Below are positions 9,728 to 16,673 of a stretch of DNA of 19,765 nucleotides, one piece after another; position 1 is the stretch's first letter, and the number at the start of each line of letters is the position of its first letter. Both the position numbers and the translations under genes were made by a program. Origin of the DNA: Prevotella sp. UBA3776 (GTDB lineage Bacteria > Bacteroidota > Bacteroidia > Bacteroidales > Bacteroidaceae); contig DFFM01000001.1 in NCBI GenBank assembly GCA_002369515.1, positions 1-19,765 on the forward strand, read 5' to 3'. Below the pieces are notes generated by a model. It had not been told where the DNA came from. It searched no databases and saw only the letters and a program-made list of their open reading frames with translations.

Positions 9728-11471
9728 ATACCTTGAGTGGCCCATAGTGCCGATCAAAGCCGAACTACCATTCTTTCTGGCGGTCATTTTTTGTTCTTAT
9801 TTGCCCCATTTCATCAACGAAATCGAAAGTCCCCAGCCTTTATTTTGGGAATTGAGATGGATGGCTATATGTGTTGCCAATCCTGTAGCCATATCATATC
9901 TCCTCACATGTGTTGTTTGGATAAGCAAAAGCAAATTGCTCAAGACAATACTGCTGGCGATGGTCTTTTTTCTGATGTTTGTAAACCTCTTTCTACTCTT
10001 TAATTTCTATACATTGCTCTCCCCCTGGATTCTGCTGCTGATTGTAGAAACAAATGCCAACGAATCTTCAGAATTTCTCTCACAATATGCTTTTACTGCC
10101 GGAACCTTCATCAGTTTGTCTTTTACCTTACTGCTTATAGTTTCTTATGTTCAATTTGAAAAAAACAAAGTCACACTGAAAAGAAAGTGGCAACGAACAG
10201 TTCTTTTCCTATGCTTGATGGGGGTTTTGCCTGTAGGGACATACATGCTTTACAAAACCATTCAGCTGCCATTGCTCGACACACAATTGGCCATTGAAGA
10301 ATGGTACGAACAACGAGGGTCGTACGCCAACAACAATACCATTACAAACATCATTTATTCATCCCACTATCTGAACGTTTCTGGAGCCGACAACCAAAAA
10401 GCCATACAGTCATCACTGAAAGCTGCCAACCAATCGGCACAATGCCTCGAACAAGACTCGCTCAATGTAGTGTTGGTCATAGGAGAATCATTCAGCAAAC
10501 ATCATGCTTCGGTCTATGGCTATCGCCTCAATACGACTCCAACACTATGCAATGAACAGAAAAAAGGAAACCTGTTTGTCTTTCATGACGCCGTTGCACC
10601 TTACAACATGACCACGTTCTCCGTAAAAAACATGTTTAGCGTGAATTGTTTGAGCAAGGGAGAACCATGGTACAGCAAACCCATGTTTCCTGTCATATTC
10701 AAGAAATCGGGTTATCACGTTACGATATGGGACAATCAAAAGCCCAGCGAAAACGTAAATTCCTATGACTATTCCGTAGGCTCATATCTCTATGCACCAC
10801 AGATTGTTCCCGTCGCCTACAATGAAACAAACAGCAAAACCAGCCAATATGATCTTCCGTTTGTTCAGTCGCTGAAACTAACCAATCATCAACAAGCAAA
10901 ACACAATCTTGTCATCATCCATTTGATGGGGCAGCATTCGGATGCGGCTCAACGCTTTCCTAACCAAAATAAATACAACGTGTTCAAAGTGGCCGACATC
11001 TCAGCCAACGTAACCGAAGCTCAAAAACAGTCAATCGCTGACTACGACAACGCAACACTCTACAATGACCTTGTCATTCAGACCGTCATGAACATGTACA
11101 AAACCAAATCGACGGTTCTGCTCTATCTCTCCGACCATGGCGAAGAAGTGTATGACTATCGCAACCATTTGGGCAGAACACACGAAAGAAAAAATACACC
11201 TCTCTCGTTGAAATATCAGTATCAGATACCGTTCGTGGTGTGGTGTTCTGACAAATACATCGAAAAACACCCTGACAAGGCCATCAGCTTGCGCCAGGCC
11301 ACCGAGAAACCATTCTTGTCATCTGACATTTCCCACATGCTGTTTTCGTTGGGAGCCATAAAAACACCTTTCTACATGCCCGACAAAGACATCCTGAATG
11401 AACAGTATCAATGTGGCAAAAGAATGGTACAGCAAAAAACAGACTATGACAGAACAATAAGAGAAGAATGA
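9711..11471 (+). CDS. EptA-like phosphoethanolamine transferase (sulfatase superfamily)
   Basis: A 586-residue inner membrane enzyme with five or six N-terminal helices (to about 181) and a periplasmic alkaline-phosphatase-fold domain. It likely moves phosphoethanolamine from phosphatidylethanolamine to lipid A or another glycan. Visible zinc and catalytic residues, by alignment to MCR-1/EptA motifs: E259 in VIGESFS, T301 as nucleophile in NMTTFSVKNMFS, H409 in HLMGQHSD, D475-H476 in LSDHGEE. The IVETNANESSEFL stretch (111-123) matches the family's membrane-loop signature. The cysteines that flank the nucleophile in MCR-1 are absent (N and K/N here). Base composition is more AT-rich than the genes before it. 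It overlaps the acyltransferase gene by 17 bases and ends the operon. Exact acceptor is unknown. Confidence 0.87.
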   Translation: MKKIAEYLEWPIVPIKAELPFFLAVIFCSYLPHFINEIESPQPLFWELRWMAICVANPVAISYLLTCVVWISKSKLLKTILLAMVFFLMFVNLFLLFNFYTLLSPWILLLIVETNANESSEFLSQYAFTAGTFISLSFTLLLIVSYVQFEKNKVTLKRKWQRTVLFLCLMGVLPVGTYMLYKTIQLPLLDTQLAIEEWYEQRGSYANNNTITNIIYSSHYLNVSGADNQKAIQSSLKAANQSAQCLEQDSLNVVLVIGESFSKHHASVYGYRLNTTPTLCNEQKKGNLFVFHDAVAPYNMTTFSVKNMFSVNCLSKGEPWYSKPMFPVIFKKSGYHVTIWDNQKPSENVNSYDYSVGSYLYAPQIVPVAYNETNSKTSQYDLPFVQSLKLTNHQQAKHNLVIIHLMGQHSDAAQRFPNQNKYNVFKVADISANVTEAQKQSIADYDNATLYNDLVIQTVMNMYKTKSTVLLYLSDHGEEVYDYRNHLGRTHERKNTPLSLKYQYQIPFVVWCSDKYIEKHPDKAISLRQATEKPFLSSDISHMLFSLGAIKTPFYMPDKDILNEQYQCGKRMVQQKTDYDRTIREE

Positions 11472-11479
11472 AAAAAAAT

Positions 11480-11748
11480 ATGATTATCCGCAATCGTACC
11501 ACCAAAGAAGTTGTTTTAGGGAATATACTAAAAGAGATAGTTACGTTGAACGCTCTGCGTCTTTCAAAAACCAATAAAAACAAAGAAAAACCAACAAAAA
11601 CAAGGAGTCTTGCAAAACAAATAAAAACATGTTTTTCCTTGTCTGTATTGGTTTTTATTGGTTTTTGAACGACGCGGAGCGTTATTCTTCCACCTATGAG
11701 GATGTTTTAAGCTATAAAGGATTTGATGGTACGATTACGGATAATCAT
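11480..11748. mobile_element. MITE-like palindromic element, complete copy
   Basis: A 269-base non-coding element has 27-base terminal inverted repeats at 11480-11506 and 11722-11748 (two differences seen), each with the core TTATCCG-AATCGTACCA. Inner inverted arms of 32 bases at 11549-11580 and 11652-11683 differ at two positions. The centre (11581-11651) is also rich in inverted AACCAA/TTGGTT motifs, so the element can fold almost end to end. It holds no transposase. A 66-residue open frame from 11468 crosses it but looks like repeat translation. A second copy begins at about 19667. No convincing target-site duplication was found; AAGAATG at 11464-11470 and 11752-11758 lies at unequal distances from the ends. 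Confidence 0.7.
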
Positions 11749-11790
11749 ACAAAGAATGCTGGAACTCAACTCAGTTCCAGCATTCTTTGT
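11749..11790. repeat. 18-bp perfect hairpin at the nadA 3' end
   Basis: Arms 11749-11766 and 11773-11790 are perfectly complementary, with a 6-base loop (CAACTC). The right arm is the coding 3' end of nadA, and its TGA stop (11768-11766) falls in the loop. The left arm begins immediately next to the MITE-like element. It may end nadA transcripts, although no clear U-run follows on either strand, so termination is not certain. Confidence 0.75.
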
Positions 11791-12755
11791 ATGGGTTTCA
11801 CAGCGTCCTGGGCGATGGCGGGGTCAACCTCAACCAGTGGCCACTCGTAGCGCAGGGTGTTGTAAATCTTCAGCAGGGTGTTCATCTTCATGTACTGACA
11901 CTCGTTGCACGAACAGCCCACACCTCCTTCTGAAATTTCCGGCGGCACAGGAATGAACTCCTTGTCGGGACACGTGCGCTGCATTTCGTGCAGGATGCCG
12001 GCCTCGGTGGCCACGATGAACTGTCGTTTGTCGCTCTGCTGGGCGTAGTTGAGCATGGTGGCCGTAGAGCCCTTCACGTCGGCCAAGGCCAGCACGGGGC
12101 CTTTGCACTCCAAATGGGCCATGACCACGGCTTCGGGGTGTTCTTTCTTCAAGCGTACGATGTCGGCCACGGAGAAACGCTCGTGAACATGGCAACCGCC
12201 GTTCCAGAGCAGCATCTTGCGCCCTGTCACCTCGTTGATGTAGCTGCCCAGATTGTAGTCGGGACCGAAGATGAGCTTAGCATCCTGGGGCAACTGATCG
12301 ACCACGCGCTTGGCGTTGCCGCTGGTCACCACCACGTCGGTCAAAGCCTTGACGGCTGCCGTGGTGTTGACGTAGCTGATGACCTGGTAGCCGGGATGTT
12401 CGTCCTTGAACTTCTTCAGATCCTCAGCCTTGCATGAGTCGGCCAACGAGCAGCCCGCATTGAGGTCAGGACAAAGAACCGTTTTCTCTGGCGAGAGCAG
12501 CTTGCACGTCTCGGCCATGAAATGTACGCCACACATCACGATGATCTTGGCGTCGGTATCGGCCGCCTTGCGGGCCAGTGCCAACGAGTCGCCAATGAAG
12601 TCGGCCACTTCCTGAATTTCGCCAACGGTGTAGTAGTGGGCCAGGATGACCGCATCTTTCTCCTTGGCCATGCGGCGTATTTCGGCTTTCAGGTCAGTTC
12701 CCTCGGGAGCAGGCTCATCGATGAAGCCCTTTTCCAAAAATTCTTTTTTCAACAT
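11766..12755 (-). CDS. nadA: Quinolinate synthase A
   Basis: Condenses iminoaspartate with dihydroxyacetone phosphate to quinolinate in de novo NAD synthesis, in the cytoplasm, using an oxygen-sensitive [4Fe-4S] cluster. The 329-residue product has LAHYYTVGEIQEVADFIGDS (38-57), MCGVHFMAET (74-83), NTTAAVKALTDVVVTS (130-145), GPDYNLG (164-170), GGCHVHERF (186-194), MAHLEC (212-217), TEAGILHEM (250-258) and NECQYM (284-289). The three cluster cysteines are most likely C75, C188 and C286. Length is typical of the three-repeat NadA without extra domains. nadB and nadC are not in the window, so the gene stands alone, convergent with the left operon. A -7 motif lies about 210 bases upstream inside the putative origin. 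Confidence 0.97.
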   Translation of the reverse strand: MLKKEFLEKGFIDEPAPEGTDLKAEIRRMAKEKDAVILAHYYTVGEIQEVADFIGDSLALARKAADTDAKIIVMCGVHFMAETCKLLSPEKTVLCPDLNAGCSLADSCKAEDLKKFKDEHPGYQVISYVNTTAAVKALTDVVVTSGNAKRVVDQLPQDAKLIFGPDYNLGSYINEVTGRKMLLWNGGCHVHERFSVADIVRLKKEHPEAVVMAHLECKGPVLALADVKGSTATMLNYAQQSDKRQFIVATEAGILHEMQRTCPDKEFIPVPPEISEGGVGCSCNECQYMKMNTLLKIYNTLRYEWPLVEVDPAIAQDAVKPIQRMLELS

Positions 12756-12827
12756 AACATTATTTTTATATTTTCCTTTTTCTTTTTTTAGAATAGAAAA
12801 AATTATTAGGATGATGTGCCGTGGATA

Positions 12828-13147
12828 TGTTGATAAAAAGTTGCCAAAATGTTTGGCTGTGAAGTTATCAACCCGTGAAAACTATTTATTAGCAGTGGTT
12901 GTTCATAGTTACTGGTTGGTTTTCAGCGTCATGGCACGTTATCCACAATTTCTCTATTCGGTGCAAAGATAATAAGTTTATATCTTTTTTCGTTCAAAAA
13001 TAGTGGAAAACTTTCTTAAACGGGCGTGAAAACTTCTCTATTTTCCACACTTTCCGCTTTTCCACTCATGGTGGTGTGAATATCCAGAAGTTATCAACAT
13101 GGTTTTCCACAGGTTTATCCACACTTTTCAGGAGCATTTTTGGATAA
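12828..13147. other. Cluster of DnaA-box-like 9-mers: candidate replication origin (oriC)
   Basis: In the gene-free region upstream of nadA I find perfect DnaA boxes TTATCCACA at 12939-12947 and 13115-13123 (+). Near matches are TTATCAACA at 13091-13099 (+) and 12836-12828 (-), TTTTCCACA at 13041-13049 and 13103-13111 (+), ATATTCACA at 13083-13075 (-), TTATCCAAA at 13147-13139 (-), TTATCAACC at 12865-12873 (+) and TTTTCCACT at 13058-13066 (+) and 13010-13002 (-). Several are tightly grouped in 13041-13123. DNA on both sides is AT-rich. dnaA itself is not nearby, which is common in this phylum. A dense DnaA-regulated or sequestering locus is the alternative. Confidence 0.6.
12964..12971 (-). 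promoter_or_regulatory. Candidate nadA -7 element
   Basis: TATCTTTG on the minus strand fits TAnnTTTG. A TTTTTG lies further upstream at 13000-12995, but the spacing of 23 bases is longer than the usual 19-21. Transcription would start near 12957 and run through the perfect DnaA box at 12939-12947 before the nadA start at 12755, giving a leader of about 200 bases. Confidence 0.4.
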
Positions 13148-13239
13148 TCTCCCGACACTGTTTTTTATCTCCCGACGATATTTTTTTATCTTCCGATGTT
13201 GTTTACGCAGTTCTCGGTAATAAAAAAATATCTCCCGAC
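13147..13239 (+). repeat. Direct repeats of ATCTCCCGAC linked by T-tracts
   Basis: The 10-mer ATCTCCCGAC occurs at 13147-13156, 13167-13176 and 13230-13239, with a two-mismatch copy ATCTTCCGAT at 13188-13197. The first three are spaced 20 and 21 bases apart, about two helical turns, and T-runs of six to seven bases separate them. The inverted form GTCGGGAGAT is at 13276-13285. They lie directly next to the DnaA-box cluster. They could be an unwinding or protein-binding element of the origin, or partial copies of the hairpin that follows. Confidence 0.6.
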
Positions 13240-13292
13240 GTTGCGTTCAGATTTTCTAGAGAATTTCAACGCAGCGTCGGGAGATATTTTTT
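13223..13292 (-). terminator. Strong intrinsic terminator of the rubredoxin operon
   Basis: Arms 13223-13247 and 13268-13292 form a 25-bp stem with one mismatch around a 20-base loop. On the minus strand the stem ends in a run of U (complement of the A-run at 13222-13228), so it is a textbook terminator for leftward transcription from DUF4254, GT9 and rubredoxin. The A/T tails on both sides also let it act rightward. It would shield the putative origin from read-through. Confidence 0.8.
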
Positions 13293-13367
13293 GTTGGCTC
13301 ACCCATGTTTTGCCCGTGCCGTGCCGGATTGGCGGAGCGGCAATGAATGGGCGGATGGGGTGGGGGA

Positions 13368-13529
13368 CTACTCTTCTGCCGAGAAGTCGTCTTTGCCTAC
13401 ACCGCAGATGGGGCAAACCCAGTCTTCGGGAATGTCTTCGAATGCAGTGCCGGGAGCTATGCCGCTGTCGGGATCGCCCACTTCGGGGTCATATACATAA
13501 CCACATGTGTCACAAATGTACTTTTTCAT
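13368..13529 (-). CDS. Rubredoxin
   Basis: A 53-residue one-electron carrier holding a single iron in four cysteines: C6 and C9 ([11 protein letters not shown]) and C39 and C42 ([13 protein letters not shown]). Length and the pattern CxxCG...CPxCG are exactly those of small rubredoxins. The start ATG (13529-13527) is chosen because it gives the standard [11 protein letters not shown]-terminus; a much longer open frame upstream in the same frame only shadows the GT9 gene. It lies 38 bases after GT9 and is last in its operon, before a strong terminator. In anaerobic Bacteroidetes rubredoxin usually serves oxygen and peroxide detoxification; the redox partner is not in the window. Confidence 0.96.
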   Translation of the reverse strand: MKKYICDTCGYVYDPEVGDPDSGIAPGTAFEDIPEDWVCPICGVGKDDFSAEE

Positions 13530-13567
13530 AATGTTTGTTGTTTTAAGTGGATGAATAAAATGTTTGT

Positions 13568-14614
13568 TTATTTCAGGTTTTTCATTACTTTCTCTACTAT
13601 CTCTTCGGGAGCAATGTTGTGCAGACAGGGATAGTTGCCTCGTTTGCACGGTTTGTTGCCGTAGATGCTGCACGGACGGCAGTCGAGCGAAGTTTGCACC
13701 ACGTTGTCCATGCTCTGGTTCCAGCCCAGGAAACCGGCATAGGGGTGGGTGGCACCCCATACGCTCACCACGGGTGTGGCGGTGAGCGAAGCCAGGTGCA
13801 TGTTGGCGCTGTCCATCGACACCATGACGTCGAGGTGGCTCATCAGGATGAGTTCTTGCATCAGTCCTCCGCATTTTTGCGAAGCGTTGGTGCAGGCGTC
13901 GTATTGGCTGCACCATTGGTCGATGATGTTCATTTCCTTTTCGCCTCCGCCAAAGAGGAAGATGCGGCACTCTGGTCGTTGGCTGATGATTTGCTCAATG
14001 ACTTTTTGCATGAGTGGCGTAGGGTAGATTTTCCCCTCATGGGCGGCAAAGGGTGCTATTCCTATCCACTGTGTGCCCGGCGGCTTGGTTCCCACCGAGG
14101 GTGGCAGCAAATGGAGGTCGCCTCCTTCAGGGGGGAAGAGTGAATGGAAGTGCATCTGCACGGGGTAGCCCAGTTTTTGGAGCACATCGGCGTAGTTTTG
14201 GAACGATGTGGGCTGCTCGACGAGTTTCTTTCTTTTAATAGATGTTAGTTTTCGTTTTCCCTTGCGGTGTTTGTTGATGTGTGCCACGTGGTAGCGGTCC
14301 ATGTTGAATCGGAGTCTTAGGTAGTCTGATCGCAGCACATTATGGAAATCGGCTATAGCGGTAAAGTGTTTTGCTTTGAGTCGGCGGAAGAGCGTGTTGA
14401 GCCCTTTCATGCCCCGGTACTCGTTTTTGATGTCGGCCTCCATGAAACTCACGTTGGGGGCCAGTCCTTCGAAGAAGGGACGTGCGAAGCCCTTGCTGAG
14501 CACGGTGATGCGCACGTGCGGATATTGCGTGGCCAACGAATAGACCACGGGCACTGCCATGGCCACGTCGCCGATGGCAGAGAAGCGTATGATGAGTATA
14601 TGGGGCGTTTTCAA
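13568..14614 (-). CDS. Glycosyltransferase family 9 (heptosyltransferase-like)
   Basis: A 348-residue cytoplasmic-side GT-B enzyme of the ADP-heptose:LPS heptosyltransferase family, probably adding a sugar to the LPS core. The N-terminal motif is [13 protein letters not shown] (10-22). The C-terminal nucleotide-sugar half has [14 protein letters not shown] (185-198), [10 protein letters not shown] (218-227), and the strong family block [28 protein letters not shown] (267-294). The C-terminus contains four cysteines, C312, C315, C323 and C330, in a CxxC-x7-C-x6-C arrangement. It lies 53 bases downstream of DUF4254 and 38 bases upstream of rubredoxin on the same strand. Family is firm; the donor sugar is not known. 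Confidence 0.92.
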   Translation of the reverse strand: MKTPHILIIRFSAIGDVAMAVPVVYSLATQYPHVRITVLSKGFARPFFEGLAPNVSFMEADIKNEYRGMKGLNTLFRRLKAKHFTAIADFHNVLRSDYLRLRFNMDRYHVAHINKHRKGKRKLTSIKRKKLVEQPTSFQNYADVLQKLGYPVQMHFHSLFPPEGGDLHLLPPSVGTKPPGTQWIGIAPFAAHEGKIYPTPLMQKVIEQIISQRPECRIFLFGGGEKEMNIIDQWCSQYDACTNASQKCGGLMQELILMSHLDVMVSMDSANMHLASLTATPVVSVWGATHPYAGFLGWNQSMDNVVQTSLDCRPCSIYGNKPCKRGNYPCLHNIAPEEIVEKVMKNLK

Positions 14615-14667
14615 GTTTTAGGATTGATTGTTAATCTCTTTTTTTGTTATGTCCAGTCTTTTGTGTT

Positions 14668-15270
14668 TCATTTTTTGTAGAGCACCGGGTTGGTGGCCGG
14701 GTCGTTGTACATTTTCATTTGTCTATATACTTTCATGTATATCTTTCCGGCTTCGATGTCCTCGAGCAGTTGGTCGATGGCCGTTGACAGGTCGGTTTGT
14801 TGCTCAAGCAGCACGTTGAGTTTCTGCTGGCATTTCTGTCGGTGCTCGTCGGAGGCGTCGGTGCGCTCGGTCTGCTCTTTCATGTGGTAGATTTTCAGGG
14901 CCAGAATGCTCAGTCGGTCGATGGCCCAGGCTGGACTCTCGGTGTTCAGCCGGGCGTCGGGCAACACGCGCACTTGTCCGTAGAGCTGGCGGAAATAGCT
15001 GTCTATCTGTTCCACCAGGTCTGTGCGGTCCTGATTGCTGTGGTCGATGCGCCGTTTCAGCTGCAGGGCTTCCACGGGGTCGATGTGCGGATCGCGTATG
15101 ATGTCTTCAAAATGCCATTGCACGGTGTCAATCCAGCATTTCAGATACAGGCGGTTGTCAATGGAGCCGCGTTCGAAGGGATTGTTGATGGGTGTATCGA
15201 TGTTATCCTTGACGTGATAGTCCTGGATAGCCATGTTGAAAATTTTGTTGCAATGGTTGGTGAATGACAT
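14668..15270 (-). CDS. DUF4254 family protein
   Basis: A 200-residue soluble, highly charged, mostly helical protein of unknown function. Visible features are the N-terminal FTNHCNKIFNMAIQDYHVKD, a WIDTVQWHFEDIIRDPHIDP segment (46-65), an RIDHSNQDRTDLVEQID segment (74-90) and a long amphipathic helix region (about 120-185). No signal peptide, membrane segment or catalytic motif is seen. I recognise this as the DUF4254 family, found in Bacteroidetes next to GT9 genes, as here. The promoter-proximal position and shared strand indicate one operon with GT9 and rubredoxin. A role in LPS-core assembly is inferred from this pairing only. Confidence 0.85.
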   Translation of the reverse strand: MSFTNHCNKIFNMAIQDYHVKDNIDTPINNPFERGSIDNRLYLKCWIDTVQWHFEDIIRDPHIDPVEALQLKRRIDHSNQDRTDLVEQIDSYFRQLYGQVRVLPDARLNTESPAWAIDRLSILALKIYHMKEQTERTDASDEHRQKCQQKLNVLLEQQTDLSTAIDQLLEDIEAGKIYMKVYRQMKMYNDPATNPVLYKK

Positions 15271-15299
15271 TTTTCTGATAGTTATTTGATTTAATTATG

Positions 15300-15331
15300 C
15301 AAAGCTAACGAATAATTTTGATATTTGCAAC
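15300..15331 (-). promoter_or_regulatory. Promoter of the DUF4254-GT9-rubredoxin operon
   Basis: On the minus strand GTTG (15331-15328) is followed after 20 bases by TAGCTTTG (15307-15300), which fits the -33/-7 Bacteroidetes consensus with one mismatch in the -33. The predicted start is about 22 bases upstream of the DUF4254 ATG, so the leader is short. Confidence 0.6.
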
Positions 15332-15404
15332 GAAAACACAATATTTTATTTTTATAAGGGTTAATTTAGATGAATGATTCAAGTTTAGGAAGCTCCGCTT
15401 TCTA

Positions 15405-15586
15405 GAAGTTAGCGGGAGTTAGCTGAAGTTAACGAGCCGGAGGCTCGTGGAGTTAGCGGACATTTGAGCATTCCCGCCAAACGGAATGCGGCGTAAGCCT
15501 AAGGGCAATCTATAACAGAGAACTAATGTCCGTTAACTTCACAGCCAGGGAGGCTGCTAACTTCTGATAACTCCTGCTAACTCCCG
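15405..15586. repeat. Palindromic intergenic repeat with GTTAGC motifs
   Basis: Arms of about 60-70 bases at 15405-15474 and 15525-15586 are imperfect inverted copies. Each is built of repeated GAAGTTAGC / GGAGTTAGC / GAAGTTAAC units, ends in GCGGACATT or ACGGACATT, and carries its own small hairpin (GAGCC-GGA-GGCTC on the left; CAGCC with GGCTG on the right). The centre has a further hairpin, GCATTCC with GGAATGC (near 15468-15488). No protein is coded. It fills the divergent spacer between DUF4254 and pdxB, where no clear pdxB promoter is seen. It looks like a dispersed non-autonomous repeat. Confidence 0.65.
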
Positions 15587-15653
15587 ACATGCGAAAGTTG
15601 AGTGAATGATGAATGGTAAGGATTGAAAAAGAATTGGCTGAGGAAATACTGAA

Positions 15654-16673
15654 ATGAAAATAGTTGTTGACGACAAGATTCCCTACATACGCGATGTGTT
15701 GGCTCAAATCACGCCCGACGTGGTTTATCTGCCGGGCAGCAAAATCATGGCTGCCGACGTGCGCGATGCCGATGCGCTCATTGTGCGTACGCGCACACGT
15801 TGCGACGAGCAGTTGCTCAGTGGCAGCCGTGTGCAGTTTGTGGCTACGGCCACCATTGGCTACGACCATCTGGACACCGCCTTTCTGAACCGAAGCGGCA
15901 TCAGGTGGATGAATTGTCCCGGCTGCAATTCGGGTTCCGTGGCGCAGTATCTGCACTCGGTGCTCATCCTGCTGATGCGCGACCGCGGCATCGTGCCCGG
16001 CAAAACCACTTTGGGCATTGTGGGTTGCGGCCATGTGGGCGGCAAAGTTGCGGCCATTGCCAGCAAGATGGGTTTTCGTGTGCTCGTGAGCGACCCTCCG
16101 CTGGGTATGGATTGCAATCTTATGGATTGCGACATCATCACCTATCATGTTCCGCTGACGCGCACGGGCGACTGTCCCACATGGCATTTGGCCGACGCAG
16201 CGTTTTTCGATGGGCTGACGCGCGTACCTATTATAATTAATACGAGTAGGGGAGAGGTGGTCGATAACAAGGCGCTGCTTGCGGCGTTGGAGAGCGGGCG
16301 TGTGCGCGATGCTGTGATTGACACCTGGGAAGGCGAACCCATTGTCGATCGTGAGCTGCTCCGCCGCGTGTATATCGGAACGCCCCACATAGCCGGCTAC
16401 AGTGCCGACGGCAAAGTGAACGCCAATCGCATGGTGGTGGACGGTCTTTGTCGGCATTTCGGTTTGCCAAACCACTTCAGCATGTCGCCACCTGCGCTGC
16501 CAAGAAAAATTGTGTTCGGTAACAACGAAAATGACAATTATTTGCAGGTTTATAACCCTTTGGAAGATAGCGAGAAACTGAAAAATGCTCCCGAAAAGTT
16601 TGAAGAATTGCGAGGTAATTACCCCATTCGACGCGAAATAGTACCCGACATAGGTCAATTTTTTGCACAATAA
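15654..16673 (+). CDS. pdxB: Erythronate-4-phosphate dehydrogenase
   Basis: Oxidises 4-phospho-D-erythronate to 2-oxo-3-hydroxy-4-phosphobutanoate in the DXP-dependent vitamin B6 (pyridoxal phosphate) pathway. The 339-residue product belongs to the D-2-hydroxyacid dehydrogenase family. It has IVVDDKIPY at the start, VRTRT (44-48), the NAD-binding GIVGCGHVGGKV (121-132), and the catalytic triad R199 (INTSRGEVVD), E228 (TWEGEP) and H245 (GTPHIAGYSADGK). The GYSADGK segment and N-terminus are specific to PdxB. It is about 40 residues shorter than the E. coli protein at the C-terminal dimerisation region, as often in Bacteroidetes. The upstream region has the GTTAGC repeat and no obvious promoter; a hairpin follows the stop. 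Confidence 0.95.
   Translation: MKIVVDDKIPYIRDVLAQITPDVVYLPGSKIMAADVRDADALIVRTRTRCDEQLLSGSRVQFVATATIGYDHLDTAFLNRSGIRWMNCPGCNSGSVAQYLHSVLILLMRDRGIVPGKTTLGIVGCGHVGGKVAAIASKMGFRVLVSDPPLGMDCNLMDCDIITYHVPLTRTGDCPTWHLADAAFFDGLTRVPIIINTSRGEVVDNKALLAALESGRVRDAVIDTWEGEPIVDRELLRRVYIGTPHIAGYSADGKVNANRMVVDGLCRHFGLPNHFSMSPPALPRKIVFGNNENDNYLQVYNPLEDSEKLKNAPEKFEELRGNYPIRREIVPDIGQFFAQ

Noticed and set aside
11468..11668. A 66-codon rightward open frame overlapping the end of the EptA-like gene
   Set aside because: Nearly all of it is translation of the MITE-like repeat, with Lys/Asn/Thr-rich sequence. I see no sign of selection as protein.
11464..11758. AAGAATG as the target-site duplication of the MITE-like element
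   Set aside because: The copies lie 9 and 3 bases from the element ends, and the right copy belongs to the nadA hairpin; coincidence is as likely.
13147..13239. CRISPR array from the regularly spaced ATCTCCCGAC repeats
   Set aside because: The repeat is only 10 bases, spacers are T-tracts of about 10 bases, and no cas gene is present.
13099..13531. Overlapping small open frames through the origin-side repeats (for example 13099-13500 and 13196-13531, +)
   Set aside because: They run through DnaA boxes, direct repeats, the terminator stem and then antisense to rubredoxin; no family resemblance.
13368..13970. A 200-codon minus-strand frame whose end is rubredoxin, suggesting a fusion
   Set aside because: The upstream part is the GT9 gene read in another frame. 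A standard rubredoxin N-terminus with its own ATG begins at 13529.
15313..15320. TAATTTTG as a rightward pdxB promoter
   Set aside because: The nearest TTTG upstream is 24 bases away, too far, and the site is over 330 bases from pdxB.
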